From an uncultured Pseudomonadales bacterium (GTDB taxonomy: Bacteria > Pseudomonadota > Gammaproteobacteria > Pseudomonadales > Azotimanducaceae): DNA of 64,000 nt. The stretch spans positions 124,001 to 188,000 of the forward strand of contig CALKBV010000010.1 of assembly GCA_937775265.1 (NCBI GenBank), written 5' to 3'. Positions 20,263-30,935 of this stretch are shown here, one piece after another. The notes beneath the pieces are model-generated. The model saw only the letters and a program-made list of their open reading frames with translations, was not told the DNA's origin and ran no database searches. Numbering within the stretch: the stretch's first letter is position 1; every line of letters begins with the position of its first letter. A program made the translations under genes and the position numbers.

Positions 20263-20925
20263 ATGCGTGTGATAGATTATGTTTTTTCCATGGCCAACCA
20301 AGAGAGTCAACCTTTGAAGGATCTATTTGTTGATGGCGCAGTCGGACGCCTTGAAGCCCGTTTTACCGAAGCTGCATCTGCGACTGGCCTAACGGCTGTG
20401 CTCTGTCATCCACATCCGCAGTTTGGCGGAACGATGAATGACCTGGTACTCGGTGCGCTCGAGACAGCACTGCTTGCGTCAGGAATCAGTAGCTTACGAT
20501 TTAACTTTCGTGGCGTCGGTGGTTCTGAGGGCAAGTATAGCGACGGTGTGGGTGAAATCGACGATGTGGTCGCAGTAACAACCTGGGTGCGTGAAAAGTC
20601 GGCTGGTGAACGGTTAATTCTGGTGGGATACTCCTTTGGTGGAGCTGTGGCACTGTCAGCGCAGGCGCTTCTTGTGCCGGAATGTATGATCCTTGCCGCG
20701 CCGGCCGTAGGGATGTTTGGTCAGCAGGATCCCCCGACCGTGCCAAGCCTGGTTGTCCTTGCGGAAAGTGATCAATTCTTGAGCGCCGATTCGACTAAAG
20801 ACTGGTTTGATGCGCCCAACACTCGGGTAGAACAGATAGCGGATACAGACCACTTTTTCCTTGGCCATCATGACCAGGTGACCAACATCGTAAGAGAATT
20901 TTTGATAACCACTTTTATAGAGTAA
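20263..20925 (+). CDS. Alpha/beta hydrolase
   Basis: AVLCHPHPQFGGTMNDLVL, SSLRFNFRGVGGSEGKY, ILVGYSFGGAVAL, final DHFFLGH. Alternative start at ATG 20290. Confidence 0.88.
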   Translation: MRVIDYVFSMANQESQPLKDLFVDGAVGRLEARFTEAASATGLTAVLCHPHPQFGGTMNDLVLGALETALLASGISSLRFNFRGVGGSEGKYSDGVGEIDDVVAVTTWVREKSAGERLILVGYSFGGAVALSAQALLVPECMILAAPAVGMFGQQDPPTVPSLVVLAESDQFLSADSTKDWFDAPNTRVEQIADTDHFFLGHHDQVTNIVREFLITTFIE

Positions 20926-20940
20926 ACCCTGGGATTGTAA

Positions 20941-21762
20941 ATGGATCTAAAAACACTCCGGTACGACGTGCTGGACAAAATAGCGACTATCACCTTGAAC
21001 CGGCCGCATCGGATGAATGCGTGGACTGGACGGATGCATACTGAATACCGTTACGCTCTTCACCAGGCTGATAAGGCTGCGGATGTCCGTGCGATCGTAG
21101 TCACCGGCGCGGGTAAAGGTTTTTGTGTCGGTGCCGATACCAAAGCGCTTGAAGGTCATATTGAAAAAGGTGGTTACGACGCGGGTACGCCTGATGTTCT
21201 GGCGGAACCTGGTCAAGGTATTAGTGCAGATTTTGACGCATCTTTTGCGTATCATTTCGGACTGTCAAAGCCTGTGGTTGCCGCCGTGAATGGCCCGGCA
21301 GCCGGAGTCGGACTGGTTCTGGCTTGTTTTGCAGACATACGGTTTGCAGTGCCCGGTGTAAAGTTCACTACGGCCCATGGCAAGCTCAATTTCCCGGCAG
21401 AATATGGTTTGTCCTGGTTGCTTCCCAGGCTGATCGGATTGCCGCGGGCGAATGACTTGCTGCTAACGAGTCGAATATTTACGTCGGATGAAGCGTTCAC
21501 GTTGGGCCTGGTTAACAGGCTTGTTGAGCCTGAACTTCTTCTGAAAGAGACCTATGCGTATGTCCGGCAAATGATTGAAACAGTATCTCCAGGGTCGCTA
21601 AGAGAAACCCGATGGCAGATCTACAAGGATCTCCACAGGGATGTGGCCGCGTCGGTAAAGGACAGCGAGAGGTTAATCGATGCAATGAGCCGACAGAAAG
21701 ATTTTACAGAGGGCGTGAATGCGTTCTTGGAGAAGCGGGTACCTAACTGGACTGGGGAATAA
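20941..21762 (+). CDS. Enoyl-CoA hydratase/isomerase family protein
   Basis: ATITLNRPHRMNAWTGRMHTEYR, VTGAGKGFCVGADTK, PVVAAVNGPAAGVGLVLACFADIRFA. Confidence 0.93.
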   Translation: MDLKTLRYDVLDKIATITLNRPHRMNAWTGRMHTEYRYALHQADKAADVRAIVVTGAGKGFCVGADTKALEGHIEKGGYDAGTPDVLAEPGQGISADFDASFAYHFGLSKPVVAAVNGPAAGVGLVLACFADIRFAVPGVKFTTAHGKLNFPAEYGLSWLLPRLIGLPRANDLLLTSRIFTSDEAFTLGLVNRLVEPELLLKETYAYVRQMIETVSPGSLRETRWQIYKDLHRDVAASVKDSERLIDAMSRQKDFTEGVNAFLEKRVPNWTGE

Positions 21763-21794
21763 GCGAGTGCTATCAGAAATAAACATTAGATTAG

Positions 21795-22646
21795 TTGGAG
21801 AGTGACTTGAGTACAGAATTAGCCACTGGATACGAACTACAGGATGAGCCTTACTACCTGCCGCTTGCCGATGAAGTGGAGGTGTTCATGGCAGCCTACG
21901 AGCAGCGACTTCCTGTGCTACTCAAAGGGCCAACCGGTTGCGGTAAGACTCGATTTGTTGAGTACATGGCGCACCGCATTTATCGGCAGGGGGGAAACAG
22001 TATTAAGCAGCCCTTGCAGACAGTCGCCTGTCATGAGGATTTGTCTGCAACGGATTTGGTCGGCAGGTTCCTGCTTCAGGCGGAGGAGACGGTTTGGCAG
22101 GATGGGCCTCTATCCAGAGCAGTGAAAGAAGGATCAATCTGCTATCTGGACGAAATAGTTGAAGCGCGCAAAGATTCCACTGTGTTGATTCACTCGTTAA
22201 CGGATCACAGGAGAATTCTGCCGGTAGAAAAGCTGGGGATCATACTCGAGGCGCACCCGAACTTTTTGCTGGTGATTTCTTATAACCCGGGATACCAGAA
22301 TGTACTGAAAGATCTGAAGCCAAGTACCCGCCAAAGATTCATCGCTATTGATTTTGACTATCCTGAACTCTCCGAGGAGGCCAGTATTATTGCGCATGAG
22401 AGTGGTGTAAGCGCGACATTTTCAGATCAGTTGGCGCGCATTGGGCAAAAGATCAGAAATCTGCGAAGCCATGGTTTCGATGAAGGTGTTAGTACTCGGT
22501 TACTTGTCTATGCCGGGCAATTGATCGTCCAGGGTGTACTCCCGCGGCGTGCCTGCGATGCTGCTATATCGAAAGCGGTTTCAGATGACGTTGAAGTGCA
22601 GCGAGCGATCGCTGAATTGGTCGACGCTGTCTTCCCCGCCGATTAG
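21795..22646 (+). CDS. MoxR-type AAA+ ATPase, CbbQ/NirQ/NorQ subfamily
   Basis: Walker [29 protein letters not shown], Walker [14 protein letters not shown]. Start is TTG, possibly at 21807 ([26 protein letters not shown]). Confidence 0.92.
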   Translation: MESDLSTELATGYELQDEPYYLPLADEVEVFMAAYEQRLPVLLKGPTGCGKTRFVEYMAHRIYRQGGNSIKQPLQTVACHEDLSATDLVGRFLLQAEETVWQDGPLSRAVKEGSICYLDEIVEARKDSTVLIHSLTDHRRILPVEKLGIILEAHPNFLLVISYNPGYQNVLKDLKPSTRQRFIAIDFDYPELSEEASIIAHESGVSATFSDQLARIGQKIRNLRSHGFDEGVSTRLLVYAGQLIVQGVLPRRACDAAISKAVSDDVEVQRAIAELVDAVFPAD

Positions 22647-22657
22647 GTCACTATCTC

Positions 22658-25600
22658 GTGGAACCAAAAAGTACACAAAGTGTAGAAGAAGCCGCGGATC
22701 GACTTTGGCTGATTAACCGGGATACCGCGGCGCGTTTCAGGTCGACGATAGCTTCTCTTGAAGCTGTTTTTGCTCCTGAGGAGATAAATCGCCTTGCCGA
22801 AAGCTGTGTCACCATTGCAGATTCTGGCTGGCGTTCATTTGAGACGGTGAACCTGCTGCTGGAAATCGCAGCCGTGACTGAACATCCAGCGCGACTGATG
22901 GAGATCACGAAGGCCGCAGAGCAGCTGTCTGGTTATTCGTTTGAACCGGCTGCTAATTATCTTCAGATGGTGCTGGGTGCAGTCGAAGTCGGCCACTCAA
23001 AGGAAATTTCCGAGCTGGAGCAGGCCGGTTTAGCGCTGCATTCGAAGTATCAGCATGCCTCAGGTTTGATTGGAGGTTACTTTAGCGCCGCGCAGATTGT
23101 TCTTGCCCGTGGCGATAGTGATAATCTTCTTTGTTGGGTGGAAGTGGCTCGTGGTATGTTCGACCTTGGGCGTGATGACCTGTTTCGATTCCTGGTGTTG
23201 AGCGAGCAGTCTGCCAACGTTTCCTGGGTGATGGTTAGACGGTTCCAGCTGAAGTCTACTCAAGGTTGCCTCATCTATCTTGATCATGTTCGTGATTTTC
23301 AGGATAGGTTTTCCGGCGCTCAAATGACGTTGATCGAGTCTGCCATGCTAAAACATGTGGACTCCTCCTTTGAAGACCTGATCGACTCTTTCGAATCTCT
23401 GCATGCTTTTGATCCCGATCAGGTTTCATTGATCCTGGCGCTAGGAAAGGAGATTGAGCATGCGAACAGTTTAGCTGCATTTAATAGAAATGCGGGAAAG
23501 CTTCCATTGGGTCGCGAGAATGTCATCAGGGAATGGGTCGAGTTCGGCAATGAGGTTGCCCGGGGTAACGATTTTGCCGGACAGGCTTACTTTAATCTGG
23601 AGTCTATGCGATCGAACGAGATGCTCGCATCTTTGCAGGGGCAGGTTTCATTTGAAGGTCATCGGCGAACATTCGATCTGCTTGCAGAAGCGATTACCGC
23701 AAAAAATGTTGTCGTGGAGAGCATTGATGCAACGAACCGCAACCTGGAAGGGCTGCGCGGTGATGGTTCAGGCCTTGGGTTGCCCGATTATGATGGGCGG
23801 GTGGTGCGCTTGCCTCAAACCGTCAATATCTTCGAGTCTGAAGCTGACAACTTTGGGTTTTACAAAGTATCGCTTTTCCATCAACTCGGTTACGCGGAGT
23901 TCGGTTGTTTTGCAGAGATTGAAACAATTAGTACCATGCTGGGAACTTATCCCGACCGTCAGCTAGCAGAGCGCCTGTTCTTGATTGCAGAGGATGCTCG
24001 AATCGACTGGCAGCTCGCGAATAGATACCCCGGCATACAGCCGCAGCTAAAGCGGCAAAAAAAACGGGCTGCCCAGGCAAGGCCCGTAAAAGAGCGAAGC
24101 CGTAAAGCGCAGTTACTGGAGGTTCTTGTCCAGACCAGCCTGGACTCACCCTATGAAAAGTATGTGCGTCAAATCTACTGGCCCGAGGCGGCGCTCCTTT
24201 GGCAAACACTTGGTCGCCTAAAAAAGGCAACTGCGGACATTGATGAAGTGCTGAATGTCGTTGGTCAATGTTACCGGTTACTTGAATCCCCTGGTGAGGA
24301 TGCGTCCGGTCAAGACATGACGAGTATCAAGGCCGAGGAAATTGATATGCTCCTGGAGGAGCTGCCAGAGCCGGTACCTTATCGGGGTCAGATTGATGTG
24401 GAGCAGGTTAACTCCACACTAAAAATTGATGCTCTGGTTGAAGAACTCCATGAACAGCTTGATGCTATGTCCGACCAGCCTCCGGGTGCCGAAATGCCTG
24501 GAAGCGACCAGGACCAGGTTGAGTTGGGAGACTTAAAGAAAGGCGATGTCGGAGAAGGCGTTGCTATGTTGCTCACGGAACTTGAGAACGAGCTTGGAAG
24601 TGAGCCGGGAGAAATTGATCCTGGAGACAAAGAAGGACTGTTTGAGTTTCTTGGAGGAATATCCTCGCGCTCGAGCGATGCGAGTGAGCATCAATATGAT
24701 GAATGGGACTATCAGATTTCAGACTATCGATCCAAGTGGTGTACTTTGTTCGAGCACAGGGAATTGGACGCAGACGAACAGTATGTCCACACGGTGCTTC
24801 GGGACCATCAGGATCTGGCGAGAAAAATACGTCAGCAGCTGAACAAGGTAAAGCCAGAGATGTTACGAAAGGTAAAAGGCGTTGAGGAAGGAGAAGAGCT
24901 CGACCTGGAACGCACCATTTCATATGTGGTTGATCGCAGGGCCGGGCTAACACCAGATGACAACATTTACATCCAACGTCAGAGAAAAGACCGGGATGTC
25001 TCTACGCTATTTCTGTTGGATATGAGCGCATCGACTGACGATATTATTTCTGATCCTGATGCCGACCCTATAGAGCCTTTGGATATTGATGATGATGAAT
25101 ACCTCGTCGACTTCTTTCAAAAGAAAAAAGCACAGGATGAAGTCGCCCGAAGGATTATTGATGTAGAAAAAGAGTCTGTTGTTTTGATGGCGGATGCGCT
25201 TGAATCTCTGGGAGATGCTTATTCGGTTTGTGGTTTCTCTGGGTATGGGCGGGACCAGGTCGATTACTATCTTTGCAAGGATTTCGACGAGCCGTTCAAC
25301 GCGGTAAGCAAGGGGCGTATCGGGGGAATCAAACCCTGCCGAAGTACGCGTATGGGACCACCGATCCGCCATGCGACCCGTCGGCTTATCGAAACGGGCT
25401 CCAGGATCAAAGCACTCATTATCATGTCAGACGGTTATCCCCAGGACCATGATTATGGTACCGACAGGAATTCGCGGGATTATGGTTTGATGGATACGAT
25501 GAAGGCATTATCGGAGGCTAAGCAACAGGGCGTGCTGACATACTGTTTGACGGTTGACCCGTCGGGGCATGACTACCTGCGTGCGATGTGTGCGGACAGC

Positions 25601-25675
25601 CAGTATATGGTGATTCAGGACTTGGAGCAGTTACCGGAGGAGGTCTCCAGGGTCTATAGAAGCCTGACCGGCTAA
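22658..25675 (+). CDS. VWA-domain NorD/CbbO-like protein (1005 aa)
   Basis: C-terminal VWA with MIDAS STLFLLDMSAST and IMSDGYPQDHDYG; paired directly after the CbbQ-type AAA gene; long helical N-terminal half. Confidence 0.9.
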   Translation: MEPKSTQSVEEAADRLWLINRDTAARFRSTIASLEAVFAPEEINRLAESCVTIADSGWRSFETVNLLLEIAAVTEHPARLMEITKAAEQLSGYSFEPAANYLQMVLGAVEVGHSKEISELEQAGLALHSKYQHASGLIGGYFSAAQIVLARGDSDNLLCWVEVARGMFDLGRDDLFRFLVLSEQSANVSWVMVRRFQLKSTQGCLIYLDHVRDFQDRFSGAQMTLIESAMLKHVDSSFEDLIDSFESLHAFDPDQVSLILALGKEIEHANSLAAFNRNAGKLPLGRENVIREWVEFGNEVARGNDFAGQAYFNLESMRSNEMLASLQGQVSFEGHRRTFDLLAEAITAKNVVVESIDATNRNLEGLRGDGSGLGLPDYDGRVVRLPQTVNIFESEADNFGFYKVSLFHQLGYAEFGCFAEIETISTMLGTYPDRQLAERLFLIAEDARIDWQLANRYPGIQPQLKRQKKRAAQARPVKERSRKAQLLEVLVQTSLDSPYEKYVRQIYWPEAALLWQTLGRLKKATADIDEVLNVVGQCYRLLESPGEDASGQDMTSIKAEEIDMLLEELPEPVPYRGQIDVEQVNSTLKIDALVEELHEQLDAMSDQPPGAEMPGSDQDQVELGDLKKGDVGEGVAMLLTELENELGSEPGEIDPGDKEGLFEFLGGISSRSSDASEHQYDEWDYQISDYRSKWCTLFEHRELDADEQYVHTVLRDHQDLARKIRQQLNKVKPEMLRKVKGVEEGEELDLERTISYVVDRRAGLTPDDNIYIQRQRKDRDVSTLFLLDMSASTDDIISDPDADPIEPLDIDDDEYLVDFFQKKKAQDEVARRIIDVEKESVVLMADALESLGDAYSVCGFSGYGRDQVDYYLCKDFDEPFNAVSKGRIGGIKPCRSTRMGPPIRHATRRLIETGSRIKALIIMSDGYPQDHDYGTDRNSRDYGLMDTMKALSEAKQQGVLTYCLTVDPSGHDYLRAMCADSQYMVIQDLEQLPEEVSRVYRSLTG

Positions 25676-25789
25676 TCTGGTGATCTCTGCAAATAGCCGG
25701 TGCCTGAACTAGATGAGAACAGCGTTAACTTCAGAAAGGATGGTTTCAGCGTAATGACAAAAAAGAATAAGAACGCGTACTAAAGTACA

Positions 25790-26431
25790 ATGACAGAAAC
25801 ATCGGATGACTTACCCGGTAGCTATCACCATGGTGATCTTCGCCTAGCGATACTTAAGGCTGCATGCGATCACCTGCGACGGGAAAATGCGGAGTCCCTA
25901 AGCCTGCGAGCCCTGGCGAGGGGAATTGGTGTTTCACAAACAGCCCCTTATCGTCATTTTGATTCGAAGAACGCCCTGTTCGCTGGTATTGCCACCTGGG
26001 GTTTTCAGATCCTGGGCGGCCAGATGAAGGCATCGCTGGCTGACCAGACATCACCAATGGAATCATTTTTGAGCCTTGGGCGTTGTTACCTGGACTTCTC
26101 ACGCGAGCATGCCGAAAAGTACCAGTTGTTTTTTGATTCAAGCCTGGTTGAATTCGGTGAGTATCCCAAGCTGCAGGAGGCGAGCGGGGTTTGCTTCGAT
26201 CACTTGTTGGACGTGATTCGGCTTGGTCAGCAGGCTCGGTTGTTTGTAGAGCGGGAAGAGGAAGAAATTGCGTCTATTGTCTGGGCTGGCCTGCATGGAA
26301 TGGCTAGCTTGTTGCAGTTGGAACATGGACGCGGGGATCTGATTGACCGGCCTGTGGGAAAAGCAATCAGGTTTCTCGCCGAAGAACAGGATCAAACGCT
26401 AAACTTGTTATTGCGCTCCGTTCTGAAGTAG
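25790..26431 (+). CDS. TetR/AcrR family transcriptional regulator
   Basis: HHGDLRLAILKAACDHLRRENAESLSLRALARGIGVSQTAPYRHFDSKNALFAGIA. Confidence 0.92.
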   Translation: MTETSDDLPGSYHHGDLRLAILKAACDHLRRENAESLSLRALARGIGVSQTAPYRHFDSKNALFAGIATWGFQILGGQMKASLADQTSPMESFLSLGRCYLDFSREHAEKYQLFFDSSLVEFGEYPKLQEASGVCFDHLLDVIRLGQQARLFVEREEEEIASIVWAGLHGMASLLQLEHGRGDLIDRPVGKAIRFLAEEQDQTLNLLLRSVLK

Positions 26432-26523
26432 TTTCAGGCCCGGGCGTTATCATTGTTACGATGACCAACAGTGTAACAGCTGATTTAGGCCGCATTGATC
26501 GTTTTACTCACTAAGGAGAAACC

Positions 26524-27522
26524 ATGAAGAAGCCTCTGCTCGCTATTACGATGGGTGACCCGGCGGGCGTTGGCGCGGAAATTGTCGTAAAGGCCTACAA
26601 GGAACTGAGTAGTGGTGACGCAACAATCTTTGTCATAGGGTCAGCTGATTGCCTGCGGCAGGCGATGCAGCAGACTGGCTGCCAACACCGGATTGAGGTC
26701 ATAGAGTCACCCGAAGATATCGTTGATTCGCTGCAGGCTATCCAGGTACTTGAGCCCGTCTCATTTGATGCCTCCAGCCTGATAGTAGGGCAGGTCGCGG
26801 CATCCTGCGGGGAAGCCGCGGTGAGGTACTTTGAAACAGCTGTAACGCTCTGCCTTGATGCCCGGATTCAGGGTGTTGTGACCTGTCCAATCAATAAGGA
26901 AGCGGTTCACGCCGCGGGTTTTCACGGGGACATTGGCCACCAGGAAATTCTGTCCCGGATGACCCAATCGGAGTTGACGGCCACAATGCTGATGACAACA
27001 GGGTTAAAGGTTGCTCACCTCTCAACTCATAAATCTCTCGCAGAGGCGGTCGCCTATGTGAAACAAACCGTTCTGGTAGAAAAACTCGAGTTGACAGTTG
27101 CGAGTCTTGAGCACTGGGGGATCAGAAGCCCAAGGGTTGCTGTTGCTGCGCTAAATCCTCACGGTGGTGAGGGCGGCATGCTAGGGCGAGAAGAAATTGA
27201 AGAAATCACGCCCGCTGTAGCAACCTGCCAATCCCTTGGCCTGGATGTCAGGGGCCCATTTCCAGCTGATTCGATTTTCTATCGGGCGATTAATGGTGAG
27301 TTTGACGCTGTGCTCGCGCTCTATCATGACCAGGGGCATATCGCGATTAAAGTCCATAATTTCGAGGAAAGTATTACGGCAACCATGGGTATTCCGTTCA
27401 TTCGTACCTCGGTAGATCACGGTACGGCGTTCGATATTGCAGGCCAGAATCGCGCCGATGCGGGGGGGCTCATCGAGGCAACTAGGGCGGCTATTAATAT
27501 GTTAAATCAATCACTTACATAG
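26524..27522 (+). CDS. pdxA: 4-hydroxythreonine-4-phosphate dehydrogenase
   Basis: LAITMGDPAGVGAEIVVKA, VVTCPINKEAVHAAGFHGDIGHQEIL, AALNPHGGEGGMLGREE, PFIRTSVDHGTAFDIAGQNRAD. Confidence 0.95.
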   Translation: MKKPLLAITMGDPAGVGAEIVVKAYKELSSGDATIFVIGSADCLRQAMQQTGCQHRIEVIESPEDIVDSLQAIQVLEPVSFDASSLIVGQVAASCGEAAVRYFETAVTLCLDARIQGVVTCPINKEAVHAAGFHGDIGHQEILSRMTQSELTATMLMTTGLKVAHLSTHKSLAEAVAYVKQTVLVEKLELTVASLEHWGIRSPRVAVAALNPHGGEGGMLGREEIEEITPAVATCQSLGLDVRGPFPADSIFYRAINGEFDAVLALYHDQGHIAIKVHNFEESITATMGIPFIRTSVDHGTAFDIAGQNRADAGGLIEATRAAINMLNQSLT

Positions 27523-27561
27523 CATTTCGAATATGCTACAGTTGTCGCCCCGCAAGGGTGA

Positions 27562-28755
27562 ATGCCTCCGGAATACGCCTTCATGCAATGGAAAAATTGG
27601 TCAGGTCGCCAACAGGCCTCACTGGAATCTCTGGTTTTTGTCCGCAGCGAAGCTGATGCCTCTGCGGTTGTAAGCCAGTGCGCGCAGGCGGGCAAGACGA
27701 TCCGTGTCGCCGGCGCTGGCCATAGTCACGCTCCTGTGGTCACCAATGATTCCATCATTGTCGATAGCAGTGGCCTGTCAGGGCTCCTTGAGGTCGACAG
27801 GCAAGCTCAGGAAGCCTGGATCAGGGCGGGTACTTCGATTTATAGCCTCGGCGGTCAATTACACGACCATGGGCTGGCGTTAAAAAACCAGGGTGATATA
27901 GACCGTCAACTACTTGGTGGTGCTATTGCGACGGGTACTCATGGTACTGGCCGCAATCTTCAGAATATTTCAGCCTCGGTCATTGGGCTGCGCATCATAT
28001 TAGCTAATGGCGAACAGGTTGAGTGCTCGAAAAGCGAGCTGCCTGAACTATTCAATATCGCGCGCCTTAGTGTGGGGTCTGCTGGCCTGATCACTCGTAT
28101 CAGGATGAAGTTGGAGGGGAGCGCGGTCCTTAGCGAACAGATTCATGTCGCCGGCTATGATGACACCATTAATCGAATTCCAGCGCTGACTGCCGAAAAC
28201 GACAGGTTTGAATTTTTTTGGTATCCGGGATCTGACGAGGCGAATATAAAGACAATCAATCCAGTGGCAACCGAACCCGAATATCCGCTGGCGAAAGAGG
28301 GCGCAAGAGTTGCCTGGAGCTACGAGGTTCTGCCAAATCACAGGCCACATCTGCATACGGAGATGGAATACAGTGTCCCTGCAGCGAATGGCCCGGCCTG
28401 TTTCGCCGAGATTCGACAGCTGATCCATCGCCAGTTCCCGGATGTGCAGTGGCCAGTGGAATATCGCACGGTTGCTGCTGACGATATCTGGCTGTCAATG
28501 GCGTCAGATCGCGCTACCGTCACGATATCTGTTCACCAGGATATCAAGCAGGATGAAGAAGCATACTATCGGGCCTGTGAAGAGGTATTTCTAGCTTATG
28601 GTGGCCGCCCCCACTGGGGCAAGGTGAATTACCTGAACGGAGATGACTTTGCCCGGATTTATCCACGATGGCATGACTGGTGGCGTGTTCGTGATAAGTA
28701 CGACCCGGGAGGTGTATTTCTCAATGACTACGCGAGAGGTCTGCGCCCTAAGTAG
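27562..28755 (+). CDS. FAD-binding D-arabinono-1,4-lactone oxidase family protein
   Basis: VRSEADASAVVSQCAQAGKTIRVAGAGHSHAPVV; ATGTHGTGRNLQNIS; C-term HWGKVNYLNGDDFARIYPRWHDWWRVRDKYDPGGVFLNDY. Confidence 0.9.
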   Translation: MPPEYAFMQWKNWSGRQQASLESLVFVRSEADASAVVSQCAQAGKTIRVAGAGHSHAPVVTNDSIIVDSSGLSGLLEVDRQAQEAWIRAGTSIYSLGGQLHDHGLALKNQGDIDRQLLGGAIATGTHGTGRNLQNISASVIGLRIILANGEQVECSKSELPELFNIARLSVGSAGLITRIRMKLEGSAVLSEQIHVAGYDDTINRIPALTAENDRFEFFWYPGSDEANIKTINPVATEPEYPLAKEGARVAWSYEVLPNHRPHLHTEMEYSVPAANGPACFAEIRQLIHRQFPDVQWPVEYRTVAADDIWLSMASDRATVTISVHQDIKQDEEAYYRACEEVFLAYGGRPHWGKVNYLNGDDFARIYPRWHDWWRVRDKYDPGGVFLNDYARGLRPK

Positions 28756-28855
28756 TCTGTGAACTCGGCGGCCAAGGCACTAAGCTGTTGCCCCTTGATC
28801 ATAAAACCATTAATCATTAACTTGTAAATCAACCAAAGAAACTGCTGAGCTGAAT

Positions 28856-29635
28856 ATGTCCTATGAAAATGTTGCGATCGACTATATTGATCATGTGGCG
28901 ATCCTAAAGTTAAACGCGCCTGAGGTGTTGAACGCATTGTCGCCCAATATGGTTCAGGAATTGTCGTCTGCCATCACAGATATCATCCGAAGTGATGCAC
29001 GATGCCTGTTGATAACTGGAGAAGGTCGGGCGTTTTGTGCGGGCGCTAACTTGCAGCCAAAGGGGGCGGCCGATGGCCTGCCACCTGCTGGCAGTGTTCT
29101 TGAAACGCACTATCACCCGGTAATGACCAAGCTCCGGAATATGGAAATCCCCATGGTGAGTGCTGTCAATGGCCCGGCCGTGGGAGTAGGCATGAGCTTT
29201 GCCGTGATGGCGGATATTGTTGTCGCTGCTCGAAGCGCATACTTCCTCCAGGCATTCGCCAATATCGGGCTGGTACCCGATGGTGGTGCTACCCATCTGC
29301 TTCCCCGGATAATTGGATGGAGGCGGGCGGTGGAACTCTCTATGCTCGCCGAACGTTTGCCCGCTGAAACTGCCCTTGACTGGGGGCTGGTTAACCGGGT
29401 TGTAGATGACGACAAGCTGATGGAAGAAGCGCTAGGTTTGGCTACACGCTTGGCGAACGGACCAAGGTCCCTCGGCCTCATGCGCAAAGCCTATTGGGAG
29501 ACCTTTTCCAACAGTTACTCGGAACAGTTCCAACTGGAGGCTAACCTCCAGGGAATTGCCGGGGCATCGGAGGATAACCGGGAGGGTGTGAAAGCGTTTC
29601 TTGAGAAACGACCCGCTAAATTCACGGGCAAATAG
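28856..29635 (+). CDS. Enoyl-CoA hydratase
   Basis: ILKLNAPEVLNALSPNMVQEL, ITGEGRAFCAGANLQ, PMVSAVNGPAVGVGMSFAVMADIVVAA. Confidence 0.94.
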   Translation: MSYENVAIDYIDHVAILKLNAPEVLNALSPNMVQELSSAITDIIRSDARCLLITGEGRAFCAGANLQPKGAADGLPPAGSVLETHYHPVMTKLRNMEIPMVSAVNGPAVGVGMSFAVMADIVVAARSAYFLQAFANIGLVPDGGATHLLPRIIGWRRAVELSMLAERLPAETALDWGLVNRVVDDDKLMEEALGLATRLANGPRSLGLMRKAYWETFSNSYSEQFQLEANLQGIAGASEDNREGVKAFLEKRPAKFTGK

Positions 29636-29756
29636 TCGCGCAAGTCGCTAAATATCCACAGTGAATTCACCTTTATTGCCGGGCAGCATCCTGACTGCGA
29701 CAATGGTAGTATTGTCCGCTGTTAAATTGGTCCAGTCTAGATTTAGGAGTTAAGAA

Positions 29757-30888
29757 ATGCCATTGGTATTAAACGAAGATCAAAACATGCTGAAAGATTC
29801 TGCAAAGAATTTCTGTTCAGACAACACTCCCATTACCCAACTGCGTCGTCTGCGTGATGATAAAGATGAATCAGGTTTTGACCGAGATACCTGGCGTCAG
29901 ATGGTAGAGCTTGGCTGGGCTGGTATTACTGTCCCCGAAGATTTTGGTGGCCTAGGGTTTGGTTACATGGGGCTCGGCGTAGTGATGGAAGAATGTGGTC
30001 GAACCCTGACTGCTTCTCCCTTGTTTGGAACAGCTGTCCTAGGTAGCAGCGCTATACTCCATGGTGGTACCCAGGAACAAAAAACTGAATTACTTGGCCA
30101 GGTAGTCGGTGGCGAACTGTTACTGGCGCTTGCGGTCGAAGAGACTCCTCACCACAACCCCTACGGCGCTAGCACCACCGCCGAAAAATCGGGAGGTGGT
30201 TACAAGGTGACAGGTAGCAAGAAGTTTGTGCTCGATGGCCACGTTGCTGACAAGCTTGTGGTCGTTGCAAGGTCATCAGGCAATGCAGGTGATCGTGATG
30301 GCCTAACGCTGGTGCTATTGGATCGTGATGCAAGCGGCGTATCAGTGACACGGACCATTATGGCTGACAGCCGAAACGCAGCGAATATTGAGTTTGCTGG
30401 TGCAGAAGGCGTGATGCTGGGTGAAGAGGGGAAGGGCGCTGATGTGCTGGATAAAGTGCTCGATACTGGTCGCATTCTGCTGGCAGCAGAAATGCTGGGT
30501 AGTGTCCAGGAATGTTTCGAACGAACAATCGAATATCTCAAGACCCGTGAACAGTTTGGTGTTCCCATCGGTTCCTTTCAGGCGCTGAAACATCGAGCTG
30601 CACAGATGTTCTGTGAAGTCGAATTGTCAAAGTCTGTTGTATTGGAAGCGCTTGACGGCACTGGACGAAGACTCAGAGCAGGTTGCTGAACTCGCCAGTC
30701 TTGCAAAAACGCGCCTGAATGACACCTACAACCTGGTGAGCAGCGAAGGCGTGCAGATGCATGGTGGTATAGGCATGACAGACGAGTACGAGATCGGGTT
30801 CTTTATGAAACGGTCACGAGTTTGCGAACATGCGCTGGGTGGTTCAGCTTTCCACAGGGACAGATACGGCGTCCTGCAGGGGTACTAA
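29757..30888 (+). pseudogene. Acyl-CoA dehydrogenase, apparent 1-nt frameshift near 30650-30660
   Basis: ORF 29757-30689 (MLKDSAKNFCSDNTPITQLRRLRD...FCEVELSKSVVLEAL|DGTGRR*); continues in the next frame as TALDEDSEQVAELASLAKTRLNDTYNLVSSEGVQMHGGIGMTDEYEIGFFMKR...GVLQGY*. Confidence 0.75.
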
Positions 30889-30935
30889 AACCCTTATCGT
30901 ACAAAAAACCTTGTCGTTCAAAAAACCTCGTCGCA

